Source: an uncultured Idiomarina sp. (GTDB lineage Bacteria > Pseudomonadota > Gammaproteobacteria > Enterobacterales > Alteromonadaceae). From it: a stretch of DNA of 64,000 nucleotides. The stretch's first letter is position 1, and every line of letters begins with the position of its first letter. The DNA is taken from assembly GCA_946885915.1 (NCBI GenBank), contig CAMPHF010000010.1, forward strand, positions 1 to 64,000, given 5' to 3'. A program made the position numbers and the translations under genes. This document shows, in pieces, positions 1-9,400 of this stretch. Below the pieces are notes generated by a model. It was not told the DNA's origin, searched no databases, and saw only the letters and a list, made by a program, of their open reading frames with translations.

Positions 1-54
1 AGCACCGCCCTTACAAGGCGGGGGTCACTGGTTCAAGCCCAGTACCATCCACCA
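1..54 (+). tRNA. tRNA-Val (TAC), 3' part only
   Basis: The window opens inside a tRNA. The anticodon stem is CCGCC/GGCGG (5-9 with 17-21) and encloses the seven-base loop CTTACAA, which gives anticodon TAC at 12-14 and therefore valine. The T arm follows (ACTGG, TTCAAGC, CCAGT at 27-43), then the 3' acceptor strand at 44-50, discriminator A51 and an encoded CCA at 52-54. The 5' half lies outside the window. Confidence 0.9.
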
Positions 55-135
55 CTTTTTGCCTCAGCTCGCAATTCTCGTTTTTCAACTCGCAATTCCA
101 AAACCAAATCTGCACGAGTCAAGCGTTAAACTTTA

Positions 136-633
136 TTAGTCAGTCTTCAACACCTTTTTATCCTGCTGTAGATCGCCCAGCAACTGCTGATATCTACGCC
201 ATTTGCGTGACTTCAACAAATACCACCCGCTCCACGCCCAAGCTAAAATTAACCCCGCTTTAATCGGTGAAAATGCCGGCCAATGTAATGCAATAATTTG
301 CCCCAGCAGCCACGCATCAAGCACCCAACCGACCCACAAGCAATGGGTAGCATAGCACCAAGCTTTACCTATCCAAGCTGGGGCCGAGGGCCGGAGTAAT
401 AAATTGAGTGCAAGCACCCATAGGGCCGGTAACCCGACCAATAGCGCCAGTAAGAATTGCTCTTTATTACTGTAAAAAAAGCTTAGCAAGCGGCTTCTAT
501 CAGCACTAAAAGTAAGCGCGACCAACCACGCAATATAACCGCGTAATGCTAGCACTAGCACCCACTGAATACCCATCGGCAGCTGCGGGCGCCCATCGCC
601 ATCTAAAATATACTCATCGCCCGGTCGTAACAC
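136..633 (-). CDS. DUF2919 (YfeZ-like) inner-membrane protein
   Basis: This 165-residue hydrophobic protein has four or five likely membrane segments (about residues 20-42, 58-80, 95-115 and 122-142) and a basic C-terminal tail. The N-terminal pattern (short polar start, PMGIQWVL, then FFYSNKEQF) resembles the DUF2919/YfeZ family of small membrane proteins of unknown role; this is recalled, not searched. The start is GTG at 633, four bases after the uvrB stop, so it is probably the last gene of a MATE-uvrB-DUF2919 transcript. Function is unknown. Confidence 0.6.
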   Translation of the reverse strand: MLRPGDEYILDGDGRPQLPMGIQWVLVLALRGYIAWLVALTFSADRSRLLSFFYSNKEQFLLALLVGLPALWVLALNLLLRPSAPAWIGKAWCYATHCLWVGWVLDAWLLGQIIALHWPAFSPIKAGLILAWAWSGWYLLKSRKWRRYQQLLGDLQQDKKVLKTD

Positions 634-636
634 GAA

Positions 637-2652
637 TTAACCCATCAATTTCAGCTGCTCACGCAGGCCATTTAGCTCATCGCGTAACCTTGCTGCTTCC
701 TCAAACTCTAAATTCTGGGCGGCATTGTACATGGCTTTTTCCTTGGCCTGAATCAGCTGAGTTAAGGATTTAATATCGCGGATTTCATATTCGGCAGTGC
801 TCGCGGCCACTTTGCTTTGGCCTTTACTGTTACGTTGCTGCCGACTACCGCCTAAGTCCATCACGTCGGTTACCCGCTTCTTCAAGGCTTGAGGCGTAAT
901 CCCATGGGCCTCGTTATAAGCAACTTGTTTCGCGCGACGACGATCAGTTTCTTCCATTGCCCGCTGCATCGAACCGGTAATTCGGTCACCATAAAGGATC
1001 GCTTTACCGTTTAAATTCCGCGCGGCCCGGCCAATGGTCTGAATTAACGACCGATCAGAGCGCAAGAAGCCCTCTTTGTCGGCATCTAAAATGGCAACCA
1101 GAGACACTTCCGGCATGTCCAAGCCTTCCCGCAGCAAGTTAATACCGACTAGCACATCAAATTCTCCGAGCCGTAAATCGCGAATGATCTCCATTCGCTC
1201 CACGGTATCAATATCCGAATGCAAATAACGCACACGAATACCGTGCTCGTCCAAGTAATCGCTTAAGTCTTCCGCCATTTTTTTGGTTAATGTGGTCGCC
1301 AGGACACGCTCGTTGCGTTCAACGCGCAAGCGCACTTCTGACATTAAATCATCGACTTGGGTTGCCACCGGACGCACTTCTATCGCGGGGTCAATTAAGC
1401 CTGTCGGTCGCACCACTTGCTCAATCACCTCTGAGCTTGATTTCTCTAACTCGTACTTACCTGGCGTTGCCGACACATAAATCGTTTGCGGGGCAATAGC
1501 CTCAAACTCACCAAACTGCAGCGGACGATTATCGAGCGCAGACGGTAGACGAAACCCATAATTGACCAGGTTTTCTTTACGTGAGCGGTCACCTTTATAC
1601 ATGGCCCCTACTTGCGATACCGTCACATGGGACTCATCGATGATCAGCAAGGCATCATCTGGCAAATAATCCATGAGGGTGGGTGGTGGCTCGCCCGGTG
1701 CACGTCCGGACAAATAACGTGAATAGTTTTCAATCCCCGAGCAATAACCCAGCTCTAGCATCATTTCGATGTCGAACTGAGTGCGCTGCGCTATCCGCTG
1801 CTCTTCCAACAGCTTATTCTGCTCTAACAGCACTTTACGCCGCTCAGCCAGTTCTACTTTTATCTTTTCTACCGCTTCAAGCAAGGTATCGCGCGGCGTT
1901 ACATAGTGGGTTTTTGGATACACAGTTGCGCGCGCCACATCCGCATCTGTGACCTGCCCGGTGAGTGGCTCGAAAAAGCTGATGCGATCGATTTCTTGAT
2001 CAAACATTTCCACCCGAATCGCCATTTTCTCCGATTCAGCAGGAAAAATATCGATCACCTCTCCGCGCACTCGGTAAGTTCCCCGCTCGAAAGCGGCATC
2101 ATTACGCTTGTACTGGATCTGGGCCAACCGGCGCAAAATATCACGCTGGTCAACGATATCGCCACGGCGTAAATGCAACATCATTTGCATGTAAGAATCG
2201 GGGTCACCCAAACCATAAATACAACTTACCGATGCAATCAGCACAACGTCGCGGCGCTCTAATAAGGCTTTCGTTGCGCTCAGCCGCATCTGCTCAATAT
2301 GGTCGTTAATTGAGGCATCTTTCTCGATAAAAGTATCCGTGGTCGGAACATAAGCTTCCGGCTGATAGTAGTCATAATAAGAGACAAAATATTCCACTGC
2401 GTTATTTGGGAAAAACTCTTTCATTTCACCGTATAACTGCGCCGCAAGCGTTTTATTGTGGGCCAAAATCAAGGTGGGCCGCTGCACTTCTTGAATAACA
2501 TTGGCCATAGTGAAGGTTTTACCCGAGCCCGTTACCCCAAGTAGCGTTTGTTGCGCAATACCGGCGTTTAAATTATCGACTAAAGCGCGAATAGCTTCGG
2601 GTTGATCGCCAGCTGGCTGGTAATCAGACACTAACTGAAAGCTTTTACTCAT
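637..2652 (-). CDS. uvrB: UvrABC excinuclease subunit B
   Basis: UvrB is the damage-verifying helicase-like subunit of nucleotide excision repair. UvrA loads it on DNA and it recruits UvrC for the incisions. The 671-residue length is close to the usual ~670. The Walker A motif GVTGSGKT is at residues 39-46, the Tyr-rich beta-hairpin region ([10 protein letters not shown]) follows, and the DEAD-box equivalent IIDESH comes later. A C-terminal UVR motif ([14 protein letters not shown]) is the UvrC/UvrA contact. Its ATG overlaps the stop of the upstream MATE gene (ATGA), so the two are probably translationally coupled. No LexA-type operator is evident upstream of the MATE gene. Confidence 0.98.
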   Translation of the reverse strand: MSKSFQLVSDYQPAGDQPEAIRALVDNLNAGIAQQTLLGVTGSGKTFTMANVIQEVQRPTLILAHNKTLAAQLYGEMKEFFPNNAVEYFVSYYDYYQPEAYVPTTDTFIEKDASINDHIEQMRLSATKALLERRDVVLIASVSCIYGLGDPDSYMQMMLHLRRGDIVDQRDILRRLAQIQYKRNDAAFERGTYRVRGEVIDIFPAESEKMAIRVEMFDQEIDRISFFEPLTGQVTDADVARATVYPKTHYVTPRDTLLEAVEKIKVELAERRKVLLEQNKLLEEQRIAQRTQFDIEMMLELGYCSGIENYSRYLSGRAPGEPPPTLMDYLPDDALLIIDESHVTVSQVGAMYKGDRSRKENLVNYGFRLPSALDNRPLQFGEFEAIAPQTIYVSATPGKYELEKSSSEVIEQVVRPTGLIDPAIEVRPVATQVDDLMSEVRLRVERNERVLATTLTKKMAEDLSDYLDEHGIRVRYLHSDIDTVERMEIIRDLRLGEFDVLVGINLLREGLDMPEVSLVAILDADKEGFLRSDRSLIQTIGRAARNLNGKAILYGDRITGSMQRAMEETDRRRAKQVAYNEAHGITPQALKKRVTDVMDLGGSRQQRNSKGQSKVAASTAEYEIRDIKSLTQLIQAKEKAMYNAAQNLEFEEAARLRDELNGLREQLKLMG

Positions 2653-4025
2653 GAAAGGTTGCCTACTGTGCTAGATGCTTGTGTTAACGTACGCTGAAAC
2701 CATAGGTACGCAATCATCGCGGTGATCAGATTTGCCACAACGCCGCCCCAAAACAAACCCGGGATATCGGCAAGCCATGCTCCCAAGTATGACAAGGGTA
2801 CAAACATCACAAACAATCGAACGATACTTAAACCAAGTGCATGCAAAGGCAGATGCAACGCATTCAAGCTCGAATTGGTTAATATAATCCAGCCCTGCAG
2901 ACCATAACTTAGCGGCATAATATAAATAAACAGGCGAATAAGTTCAGCTACTGCCGGCTCTTGTGAGAACGCCGCTGCTATCCACGGCGCTAGCAGCACC
3001 AACACCAAATATATAAACGCTTGAATCCACAACACATGCCCCAGTGCGAGACGATAGGCTTGCCCTACCCGAGACATTTGCTGTGCACCAAAATTCTGGC
3101 TAATCAATGGTGGCAAACTCATCGATAGAGATAACACGATAATTGAAGCTAAAGATTCTATCCGGGTACCGACACCGAACGCCGCGACCGCAGCATCACC
3201 ATAGCTGGCGATGATCGCAGTCATTACCGCCATCGCTAGGGGAGTCAACATATTAGCGCCAGCTGCCGGCAAGCCAATAGTGAGAATTTGTTGGCTCGCC
3301 CTTATCGCCTCAAGGCGCCGAGTTGAGCCAGCTGGAGGATGCCAACCAAGTAACTGTTTACGGATCAGGTAACTCAGGACTAATAGCACCCCAATTGCCC
3401 ATGACAACACACTCGCCATGGCAGCTCCCTCAACCCCATAGGCCGGAATTGGGCCCCAGCCAAAAATCAAAATCGGGTCAAAAATAGCATTTAGCAGGCC
3501 GCCCGAAGCCATAATCAGCGATGGTGTTTTAGTGTCGCCAGAGGCGCGCAAAATGGCATTGCCAATCATGGGCGTCACCAACAATACCGCGCCGGCATAC
3601 CACCAAGACATATAGTCATGGATATAGGGTAAAAGGTGTGACTGCGCCTGTAACGCAGCAAAAATAGGATCCATCAGCAAATAGCCAGCAGCGGCTAGGA
3701 TGCCCATCAGCACTGCGGCAACAATGAGCGCAATGGTGCCGTCAAAGTGGGCCTCGGTATTTTTACCAGCCCCCGTTTTGCGGGCAATGACGGCGGAAGT
3801 GCCAATTCCCAGGCCTATCGTCAGGCTAATCAAGGTAAAAGTAACGGGAAAGGTAAAACTCACGGCGGCAAGCGGCTCAGTACCCAGCAGCCCGACAAAA
3901 AATGTATCCACAACATTGAAACTGATAAGCGTGGCGATGCCTATCACCACCGGCCATGTCATCCGCCAGAGTACACCTTGAATGGGCGCTTGTAGCATCG
4001 CTTTTGAACCGACAGTGGCGGTCAT
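2649..4025 (-). CDS. MATE family cation-coupled efflux transporter (DinF-like group)
   Basis: This 458-residue polytopic membrane protein has about 12 hydrophobic segments in two similar halves. It carries typical MATE features: an N-terminal W-x2-PVVIG segment, [12 protein letters not shown] in TM1/2 and [13 protein letters not shown]. Such proteins export cationic drugs or metabolites against a Na+ or H+ gradient; the substrate cannot be told from sequence. The start ATG at 4025 has GAGG four bases upstream. It overlaps uvrB by four bases and is divergent from the aminotransferase gene. Confidence 0.9.
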   Translation of the reverse strand: MTATVGSKAMLQAPIQGVLWRMTWPVVIGIATLISFNVVDTFFVGLLGTEPLAAVSFTFPVTFTLISLTIGLGIGTSAVIARKTGAGKNTEAHFDGTIALIVAAVLMGILAAAGYLLMDPIFAALQAQSHLLPYIHDYMSWWYAGAVLLVTPMIGNAILRASGDTKTPSLIMASGGLLNAIFDPILIFGWGPIPAYGVEGAAMASVLSWAIGVLLVLSYLIRKQLLGWHPPAGSTRRLEAIRASQQILTIGLPAAGANMLTPLAMAVMTAIIASYGDAAVAAFGVGTRIESLASIIVLSLSMSLPPLISQNFGAQQMSRVGQAYRLALGHVLWIQAFIYLVLVLLAPWIAAAFSQEPAVAELIRLFIYIMPLSYGLQGWIILTNSSLNALHLPLHALGLSIVRLFVMFVPLSYLGAWLADIPGLFWGGVVANLITAMIAYLWFQRTLTQASSTVGNLS

Positions 4026-4198
4026 ATTACCTCTCTATAATGAACGACAGTCGAACGTCTTGGGGTCGACGTTGTTAGCGAGACAAATAGTTGCCGATGC
4101 ATTCTACGCTAAAGCGCCTACTCCCGACCACCCGATAGACTTTTTCCGGCGAAATTCTTATAGTATGCGCTTCACCACTTCGAGCACAGGACAGCACC

Positions 4199-5386
4199 GT
4201 GAATTATCGATTAACCCGCCGTATTAACGCCATCCAACCTTCGCCGACCCTCGCCGTAACCCAACGCGCAGCTGAACTGAAGGCAGCAGGAAAGGATGTG
4301 ATTGGACTTGGTGTGGGTGAACCGGATTTTGATACGCCTGAGTTTATCAAAGCCGCTGCAATCGACGCCATTCATCAGGGACACACCAAATACACTGCGG
4401 TCGATGGCATTAAACCACTTAAACAAGCGGTTATTGCAAAGCTCAAACGAGACAATCAACTCGATTATCAACTTGATGAAATTTTAATTTCTGCCGGCGG
4501 TAAGCATTCCATCGCTAACCTGCTGTCGGTCTGGTTAGAAGCTGGTGACGAGGCTATTATTCCAGCACCTTATTGGGTGTCGTACCCTGACATGGTGAAA
4601 TTGGTTGAGGCTACCCCGGTGATCGTACCGACGACCATTGACCAACGTTATAAAATGACGCCGGCGCAATTAGCGCAAGCCATTACCCCGAAGACCAAGT
4701 TGCTGTTCATTAATAGCCCATCGAATCCGAGCGGCACCGCCTATACCGCAGCGGAGTTGCGCGCGTTAGCTGACGTGCTCGTCCAACATCCACAAGTGCT
4801 CATCGCGACGGATGATATGTACGAGCATATTTTGTGGTCCACAGAACCCTTTGCCAATATAGCCATGGTGGCACCCGAACTGCGCGACCGTATTGTGATT
4901 TTAAGTGGTGTATCGAAAGCCTATGCCATGACAGGTTGGCGCATCGGTTACGCAGCTGGCCCGCAACCGCTTATTCGGGCAATGACAAAAATGCAGTCGC
5001 AAAGTACCTCTAACCCCGCGAGTATTAGTCAATATGCGGCATTAGCCGCGCTTAATGGCGACCAAAGCTGTATCGCGACCATGGTGAATGCATTCAAAGC
5101 TCGCCACGATTATTTGGTTGATGCGCTCAACGCCATTCCCGGCATTGAATGTATTGCAGGCGACGGTACTTTCTATGTATTTGCGCGGGTTCAAGGACTT
5201 ATGCGCGCAGCCGGTGTGAGTAACGATATTGAGCTGTGTGAGCGCCTTCTGGTGGATGCCGGGGTTGCCTTAGTGCCAGGCTCAGCATTTGGTGCTGAAG
5301 GATATTGCCGACTGTCATTTGCGACCGATTTAGAAACCTTGCAGGCAGCCGTGGCTCGAATCGAGGCATTTGCCGAGTCTCTTTAA
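4199..5386 (+). CDS. PLP-dependent class I aminotransferase (aspartate aminotransferase-like, subgroup Ib)
   Basis: This 395-residue fold-type I aminotransferase has the N-terminal signature GLGVGEPDFDTP, the substrate-binding stretch INSPSNPSGT and the PLP-lysine motif SGVSKAYAMTGWRIGY. The conserved Arg near the C terminus (CRLSFA) binds the substrate carboxylate. The compact layout matches Ib aspartate aminotransferases, some of which also accept prephenate or aromatic amino acids, so the exact substrate is inferred. Translation starts at GTG 4199. A strong terminator follows, so it is probably monocistronic. Confidence 0.9.
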   Translation: MNYRLTRRINAIQPSPTLAVTQRAAELKAAGKDVIGLGVGEPDFDTPEFIKAAAIDAIHQGHTKYTAVDGIKPLKQAVIAKLKRDNQLDYQLDEILISAGGKHSIANLLSVWLEAGDEAIIPAPYWVSYPDMVKLVEATPVIVPTTIDQRYKMTPAQLAQAITPKTKLLFINSPSNPSGTAYTAAELRALADVLVQHPQVLIATDDMYEHILWSTEPFANIAMVAPELRDRIVILSGVSKAYAMTGWRIGYAAGPQPLIRAMTKMQSQSTSNPASISQYAALAALNGDQSCIATMVNAFKARHDYLVDALNAIPGIECIAGDGTFYVFARVQGLMRAAGVSNDIELCERLLVDAGVALVPGSAFGAEGYCRLSFATDLETLQAAVARIEAFAESL

Positions 5387-5407
5387 AGCACAAAACCTAT
5401 AAAAACG

Positions 5408-5446
5408 ACGGCTAGTTACACTTTTTCAGTGCAACTAGCCGTTTTT
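5408..5446 (+). terminator. Rho-independent terminator of the aminotransferase gene
   Basis: Perfect 10-bp arms ACGGCTAGTT (5408-5417) and AACTAGCCGT (5433-5442) enclose a 15-base loop and run into a T tract at 5441-5446. The structure sits 22 bases after the stop codon at 5386. Confidence 0.9.
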
Positions 5447-5481
5447 ATATCTTTACCACGCTAAATCCGCCTCTTTCTTTC

Positions 5482-5541
5482 AAAAAGCCTAGTTTTAGGA
5501 AGTGACAAAGTTGTTACAACCAAACCTAAAAGTAGCCTTTT
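5482..5541. repeat. Imperfect inverted repeat with central palindrome
   Basis: The left arm 5482-5499 (AAAAAGCCTAGTTTTAGG) and right arm 5525-5541 (CCTAAAAGTAGCCTTTT) are nearly complementary. Between them lies an 11-bp palindrome, GTTGT-T-ACAAC, at about 5510-5520. It is not followed by a clear T tract, so a terminator is not favoured. It could be an operator or a structured RNA end. Confidence 0.5.
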
Positions 5542-5546
5542 AAGCC

Positions 5547-6135
5547 ATCAAATCGAACCTATTTGGCGCCTCTCCTGACTCAGTTTAAGAAGTAAAAATC
5601 ATGGGCGAACAAATGAAATTTTGGAACGAAAATTGCTCGAATGAACTAAGATTTGCACAGTACATTTTTTGCCGCCAATCGAAAAAAGCTTATTGTCAGC
5701 ATAATTCATGTCATTCACCGCAAATATAATAAAATACTGATAATTAACGGTTTATTTTTCTACACACACTTTTTAATCAATCCCGACATAGCCCTGCATC
5801 CATTGATTTTACTTAGCTCTAGGTTACTTTCCCACAAGGTTATCCACAGATTTTGTGGGTAAGATCGGCAAAGCCTTGAAACACCGACTCTAGCGCCGAC
5901 TGTGGATAACCATGCTGACGATATTCTCATAACTAAAGTTATAAATGCGCTTTTGACAGTTGCTTGACAATGTTGCTGACGCATGTTCGTGAGAATTCAC
6001 CGTCGAAATGACAATAAGTGGTTTTATTAACCAGTAATATGAAGCCTAAATACCGTGACTTAGCATGAATTGTTTGAATCTTCGCCAGTTATATTTCAGG
6101 CCGATGATAATTTGCGCAAACAGCCTGATAAACAG
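5547..6135. other. Gene-free intergenic region, AT-rich with DnaA boxes
   Basis: No convincing gene lies between the aminotransferase terminator and the tRNA-Asn promoter. The stretch at about 5690-5780 is very AT-rich, and a cluster of DnaA boxes follows at 5840-5909 (listed separately). Short open frames here lack ribosome binding sites and have unnatural composition, so they are not annotated. Confidence 0.7.
5840..5909. promoter_or_regulatory. Cluster of DnaA boxes
   Basis: A perfect TTATCCACA box lies at 5840-5848 on the plus strand, and a second perfect box in the opposite orientation (TGTGGATAA) lies at 5901-5909. Between them a one-mismatch inverted box (TGTGGGTAA) lies at 5854-5862, and a further one-mismatch box (TTCTACACA) is at about 5757-5765 beside the AT-rich stretch. 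Three boxes in 70 bp is well above chance. Only one GATC is present and no dnaA, gidA or mnmE is nearby, so a chromosomal origin is unlikely. A DnaA-titrating or regulatory site is more plausible. Confidence 0.6.
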
Positions 6136-6164
6136 TTGACAGCCGTGCATCGGCACTTTAACAT
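6136..6164 (+). promoter_or_regulatory. Probable sigma-70 promoter of the tRNA-Asn pair
   Basis: A perfect -35 TTGACA (6136-6141) is separated by 17 bases from a -10-like TAACAT (6159-6164). The predicted start is about 12-14 bases before the first tRNA-Asn gene. Confidence 0.55.
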
Positions 6165-6184
6165 TCGCAGCCGTTGTCAGCTGT

Positions 6185-6261
6185 TCCCCAGTAGCTCAGT
6201 TGGTTAGAGCGGTGGACTGTTAATCCATGTGTCGTTGGTTCGAATCCAACCTGGGGAGCCA
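6185..6261 (+). tRNA. tRNA-Asn (GTT), copy 1
   Basis: A complete 77-base cloverleaf is present. The acceptor arms TCCCCAG (6185-6191) and CTGGGGA (6251-6257) pair fully, the anticodon loop CTGTTAA gives GTT (Asn), the T loop is TTCGAAT, and discriminator G plus encoded CCA end the gene. It is identical to the copy 28 bases downstream. Confidence 0.97.
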
Positions 6262-6274
6262 CAGCAGCCTGACA

Positions 6275-7423
6275 TCATTTCCCTTCGATTCCCCAGTAGC
6301 TCAGTTGGTTAGAGCGGTGGACTGTTAATCCATGTGTCGTTGGTTCGAATCCAACCTGGGGAGCCATCTCGTGCTCCAATCTGGTCGCTTGCCACAAACT
6401 TTTAGCTAACTCTTCAACAGCTGTCACTGCACCTTGTGCAAACCAACTTGCTAATGCACTTGCAACATCCGGCCAGGCAATCTGGTGAGCTACCGATGTC
6501 GTTAACCACTGCTGTACCGCCTGCTGATCTAAGTCTGTCATTGTCGCGGCTAATCCGGCCTGAGTTAACGCCTGCGCATTCGCGAATTGTTCAAATTGAC
6601 CGCGCAATGGTTTCACTAATAGCCGCTTACCTAAACTTAAGGCCTCGCTTGCCGTTTCAAACCCAGCGTTAGCAATCACCCCGGCGGCACCCTGCATTGC
6701 TTCAGCGAAAGCTTGTCGTGACGGCGGTAAATAACGCGTATTCCCCACCTCTAGCGCTGTAGCTTGAGGGTGGAACACCACAAAAGAAGTTGGCGCAAGT
6801 GGCTGCAACAAGCGCCGAATAGCCGCCAGCTCTTCAAACGGCAAATACACTAAATAATATGGCGTTTCGGTCACGGCCGGTTGTGCGGCTTGCGCTCGGC
6901 GATGCACCACCGGTGGCAACCATTGCGGTAACAGCGGCTGCCAGTGCATACCAACCGCATCGGTAACCGGCACAAACCACTTCATACAACGTTGTTGCCA
7001 CCAGGATACAGCTAATGGGTTGCGGGCTTGATAAAATGCAAATTGCCGCCCTAAGCCAATACAACGACGACCTTGCCAACGTGCTGCCCAAGCAGTAATT
7101 GGTTCGAAATCGGAAATGATCAGATCGTAGGAATCTAACTCAAGAGCTTTAACATCGGCGTAAAACTGGCGCCAATTATTCTGTCGCCAGGTGGTTTTCA
7201 TATCTACCTTGCCAGCGCGGGTGAAGAATGTCAGCCCGGCCCGCCATTGATAGTCACCGAATACCTCCATATCAAATAATTGTTCACGTGGCCGCCCAGA
7301 AATCAGAAACTGCACCTCAACATCACCGCGCTTTGCAAGCGCTTCGGCTAATGCTGCACAACGACTAATATGGCCGTTGCCCGTGGCTTGCACGCCAATT
7401 AAAATCCGTCGTTTGGTACCCAT
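6275..7423 (-). CDS. Glycosyltransferase, MJ1255/VC2487 family, with antisense-tRNA tail
   Basis: This 382-residue protein resembles the MJ1255/VC2487 family of GT-B-fold glycosyltransferases. It has an N-terminal nucleotide-binding start (ILIGVQATGNGHISRC) and a UDP-sugar-binding-like region (GVIANAGFETASEALSLGKRLL) at about residues 250-270. The acceptor is unknown. ATG 7423 is preceded by AGAGGGC. The last ~29 residues, including GFEPTTHGLTVHRSNQLSYW, are the antisense translation of tRNA-Asn copy 2, and the frame closes at TGA 6275-6277 in the spacer between the tRNAs. The native end was probably lost or overwritten. The PAP2 phosphatase gene lies just upstream on the same strand. Confidence 0.75.
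   Translation of the reverse strand: MGTKRRILIGVQATGNGHISRCAALAEALAKRGDVEVQFLISGRPREQLFDMEVFGDYQWRAGLTFFTRAGKVDMKTTWRQNNWRQFYADVKALELDSYDLIISDFEPITAWAARWQGRRCIGLGRQFAFYQARNPLAVSWWQQRCMKWFVPVTDAVGMHWQPLLPQWLPPVVHRRAQAAQPAVTETPYYLVYLPFEELAAIRRLLQPLAPTSFVVFHPQATALEVGNTRYLPPSRQAFAEAMQGAAGVIANAGFETASEALSLGKRLLVKPLRGQFEQFANAQALTQAGLAATMTDLDQQAVQQWLTTSVAHQIAWPDVASALASWFAQGAVTAVEELAKSLWQATRLEHEMAPQVGFEPTTHGLTVHRSNQLSYWGIEGK
6290..6366 (+). tRNA. tRNA-Asn (GTT), copy 2
   Basis: This is an exact second copy of the preceding tRNA-Asn over all 77 bases including CCA, separated by a 28-base spacer and presumably co-transcribed. The whole gene lies antisense within the 3' end of the glycosyltransferase reading frame (6275-7423). 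Confidence 0.97.
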
Positions 7424-7484
7424 TAATTGCCCTCTAAATATGCTTTGTCATGCGAATGAGTTTTATCCAACATTCGCTACCCAA

Positions 7485-7526
7485 CATGCTATGGCCACCA
7501 TGCTATGGCCACCACGCTAATACCAC
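7485..7526. repeat. 14-bp tandem repeat at the 3' end of the PAP2 gene
   Basis: Two perfect copies of CATGCTATGGCCAC (7485-7498 and 7499-7512) are followed by a third diverged unit CACGCTAATACCAC (7513-7526). The PAP2 stop codon lies in the second unit, so replication slippage seems to have duplicated the end of the gene. Confidence 0.8.
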
Positions 7527-8027
7527 CACGCCCAAGCTTGCGCCCAACACCGCACCGGCTAAAATGTCGGATGGAAAATGCACCCCCAACGCCACCCGTG
7601 AGGTACCCACCCCAATCGCCCATGACAACCAAAGCGGCGCTAACAAGGGCAACCATTGGGTGAGTAACGTGGCAAATAGGAACGCGGCGGTGGTGTGTCC
7701 TGATGGAAAGCTAAATTGGTCGCTCGCAACATGAAGCGCATTGAATTGAATAAGAATATGGTAGGGCCGGCGACGTTTAAGGCTGTTTTTCAACGCCCAA
7801 TAGAGCGGGAGTTCGAGTAAAAATGCGGCAACGAGGATACACAGCTCGGCGTTGCTTAAGACGTCGGTCATCGCAAAAACAACCGCAAGGACTAGGTAAG
7901 CATAGCCATCACCACTTGCCGATAGCCAGCGCCACCCTAATTGCAACAGTGGCGGTTGACCCCAAGCGCAACAACGACGTAATGCGCGTTCATCAAAACT
8001 TTTTAGACTCGCTAGCCAATTCATCAT
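7503..8027 (-). CDS. PAP2-family membrane phosphatase
   Basis: This 174-residue membrane protein carries all three phosphatase signature motifs: K80-x6-R87-P88, PSGH at 108-111 and S143-R144-x5-H150-x3-D154. These form the phosphohistidine active site used on lipid phosphates such as undecaprenyl-PP or phosphatidic acid. About five membrane segments are visible. The first two codons are both ATG (8027 and 8024), so the exact start is open. The neighbouring glycosyltransferase suggests a role in envelope lipid or glycan recycling; this is an inference. Confidence 0.88.
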   Translation of the reverse strand: MMNWLASLKSFDERALRRCCAWGQPPLLQLGWRWLSASGDGYAYLVLAVVFAMTDVLSNAELCILVAAFLLELPLYWALKNSLKRRRPYHILIQFNALHVASDQFSFPSGHTTAAFLFATLLTQWLPLLAPLWLSWAIGVGTSRVALGVHFPSDILAGAVLGASLGVVVLAWWP

Positions 8028-8259
8028 TGCGCTGTCTCATCATTGATGTACGCGCTCACCTTAGGCAGGCGATATGACGCTTAGATGACAACTGGATGAA
8101 GTGTTAATGACAGTTCATGACGAGTACTGCTTCCCTGCCACATATTTTTTACAGTGAATCCGGCCCTTGCGGTTGTGAAAACGCCCTGAAAAGCCGATAA
8201 TATACGGCGTTCCGTAACACATAAAAATCAATCTTTTTAGCCAAGCTTGGGGCCTATTC

Positions 8260-8844
8260 ATGGGTGAGTACCTGCTACTGTTGATCGCAACGGTATTGGT
8301 CAATAATTTCGTGCTCGTAAAGTTTCTCGGATTATGTCCATTTATGGGCGTATCAAGCAAACTCGAGACCGCCATCGGCATGTCGGCCGCGACCACCTTT
8401 GTGCTCACTTTGGCCTCTGTATGTAGTTACTTAGTGAATGCCTATTTGCTCGTTCCGCTCGAACTCGAAGCACTGCGAACCCTAAGCTTTATTTTGGTGA
8501 TTGCGGTGGTGGTGCAATTTACTGAAATGGTGGTGCATAAAACCAGCCCAACGTTGTACCGCTTACTGGGTATTTTTCTACCGCTCATCACCACTAACTG
8601 CGCTGTTTTGGGCGTTGCCTTATTGAACTTGAATGAACAACACAATTTCGTCGAGTCAATTTTGTATGGCTTTGGTGCCGCGGTCGGCTTCTCATTAGTG
8701 CTTGTTATGTTTGCTGCACTGCGAGAACGATTAGTGGCCGCGGACGTGCCGCTGCCCTTCAAAGGTGCCGCGGTTGCCATGATCACTGCTGGGTTAATGA
8801 GTTTAGCCTTCATGGGCTTTAGCGGCTTGGTGACGACCTCATGA
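8260..8844 (+). CDS. rsxA: Rsx/Rnf electron transport complex subunit A
   Basis: RsxA is an integral membrane subunit (194 residues, six membrane segments) of the ion-pumping ferredoxin:NAD+ oxidoreductase (Rnf), called Rsx in enterics where it also resets SoxR. The N terminus ([19 protein letters not shown]) and the [10 protein letters not shown] motif are typical, the latter being part of the membrane iron-sulfur site shared with RsxE and Nqr. It begins the operon rsxABCDGE-nth and its stop overlaps the rsxB start (ATGA). A TAATAT -10-like hexamer lies about 60 bases upstream. Confidence 0.97.
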   Translation: MGEYLLLLIATVLVNNFVLVKFLGLCPFMGVSSKLETAIGMSAATTFVLTLASVCSYLVNAYLLVPLELEALRTLSFILVIAVVVQFTEMVVHKTSPTLYRLLGIFLPLITTNCAVLGVALLNLNEQHNFVESILYGFGAAVGFSLVLVMFAALRERLVAADVPLPFKGAAVAMITAGLMSLAFMGFSGLVTTS

Positions 8845-9398
8845 GTATCTTAACCGGACTCATTGCATTGGGCGTGTTAGCACTCCTATTTGGGATAGTG
8901 CTGGGCTTTGCGGCGGTGCGCTTTAAAGTTGAAAGCGACCCGATTGTTGAGCAAATTGATGCGCTGTTGCCGCAAACTCAGTGTGGCCAATGCGGTTATC
9001 CAGGTTGCCGCCCTTATGCGGAAGCTATTGCCAATGGTGATGCGATTAATAAGTGTCCGCCGGGTGGCGAAGCAACTATTAAAGCGCTTGCCGATTTAAT
9101 GGGCGTGGAAGCTAAGCCACTTGACGCTGCCCACGGCGAGGATAGCACCAAAAAAGTAGCGGTTATTCGTGAAGATGAATGTATTGGCTGTACTAAGTGC
9201 ATACAAGCCTGTCCGGTCGACGCCATTTTAGGTGCGGCAAAACAAATGCATACGGTCATTGCGCATGAATGTACCGGCTGCGATTTATGTGTAGAGCCTT
9301 GCCCAGTCGACTGTATCGACATGGTGCCAGTCGCGCCGAAACCAGAAACTTGGCAGTGGGACCTCAATAGCATTCCCGTTAAAGTCGTAGGGAGCTAA
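8841..9398 (+). CDS. rsxB: Rsx/Rnf electron transport complex subunit B (iron-sulfur)
   Basis: The 185-residue RsxB has an N-terminal membrane anchor (about residues 5-27), a four-cysteine cluster domain (CGQCGYPGC and a downstream Cys, about residues 49-75), and two ferredoxin-type 4Fe-4S motifs ([12 protein letters not shown] and [12 protein letters not shown]). It relays electrons within the Rnf complex. It starts in a four-base overlap with rsxA and is followed two bases later by rsxC. Confidence 0.97.
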   Translation: MSILTGLIALGVLALLFGIVLGFAAVRFKVESDPIVEQIDALLPQTQCGQCGYPGCRPYAEAIANGDAINKCPPGGEATIKALADLMGVEAKPLDAAHGEDSTKKVAVIREDECIGCTKCIQACPVDAILGAAKQMHTVIAHECTGCDLCVEPCPVDCIDMVPVAPKPETWQWDLNSIPVKVVGS

Positions 9399-9400
9399 TC

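Noticed and set aside
5690..5909. Chromosomal replication origin (oriC)
   Set aside because: DnaA boxes and an AT-rich stretch are present, but there is only one GATC, no typical 13-mers, and no dnaA, gidA, mnmE or rnpA nearby. Kept only as a DnaA-box cluster.
5653..5984. Open reading frames in the tRNA-Asn upstream region on both strands
   Set aside because: They have no ribosome binding site, unnatural composition and cross the DnaA boxes. They are best explained by AT-rich chance.
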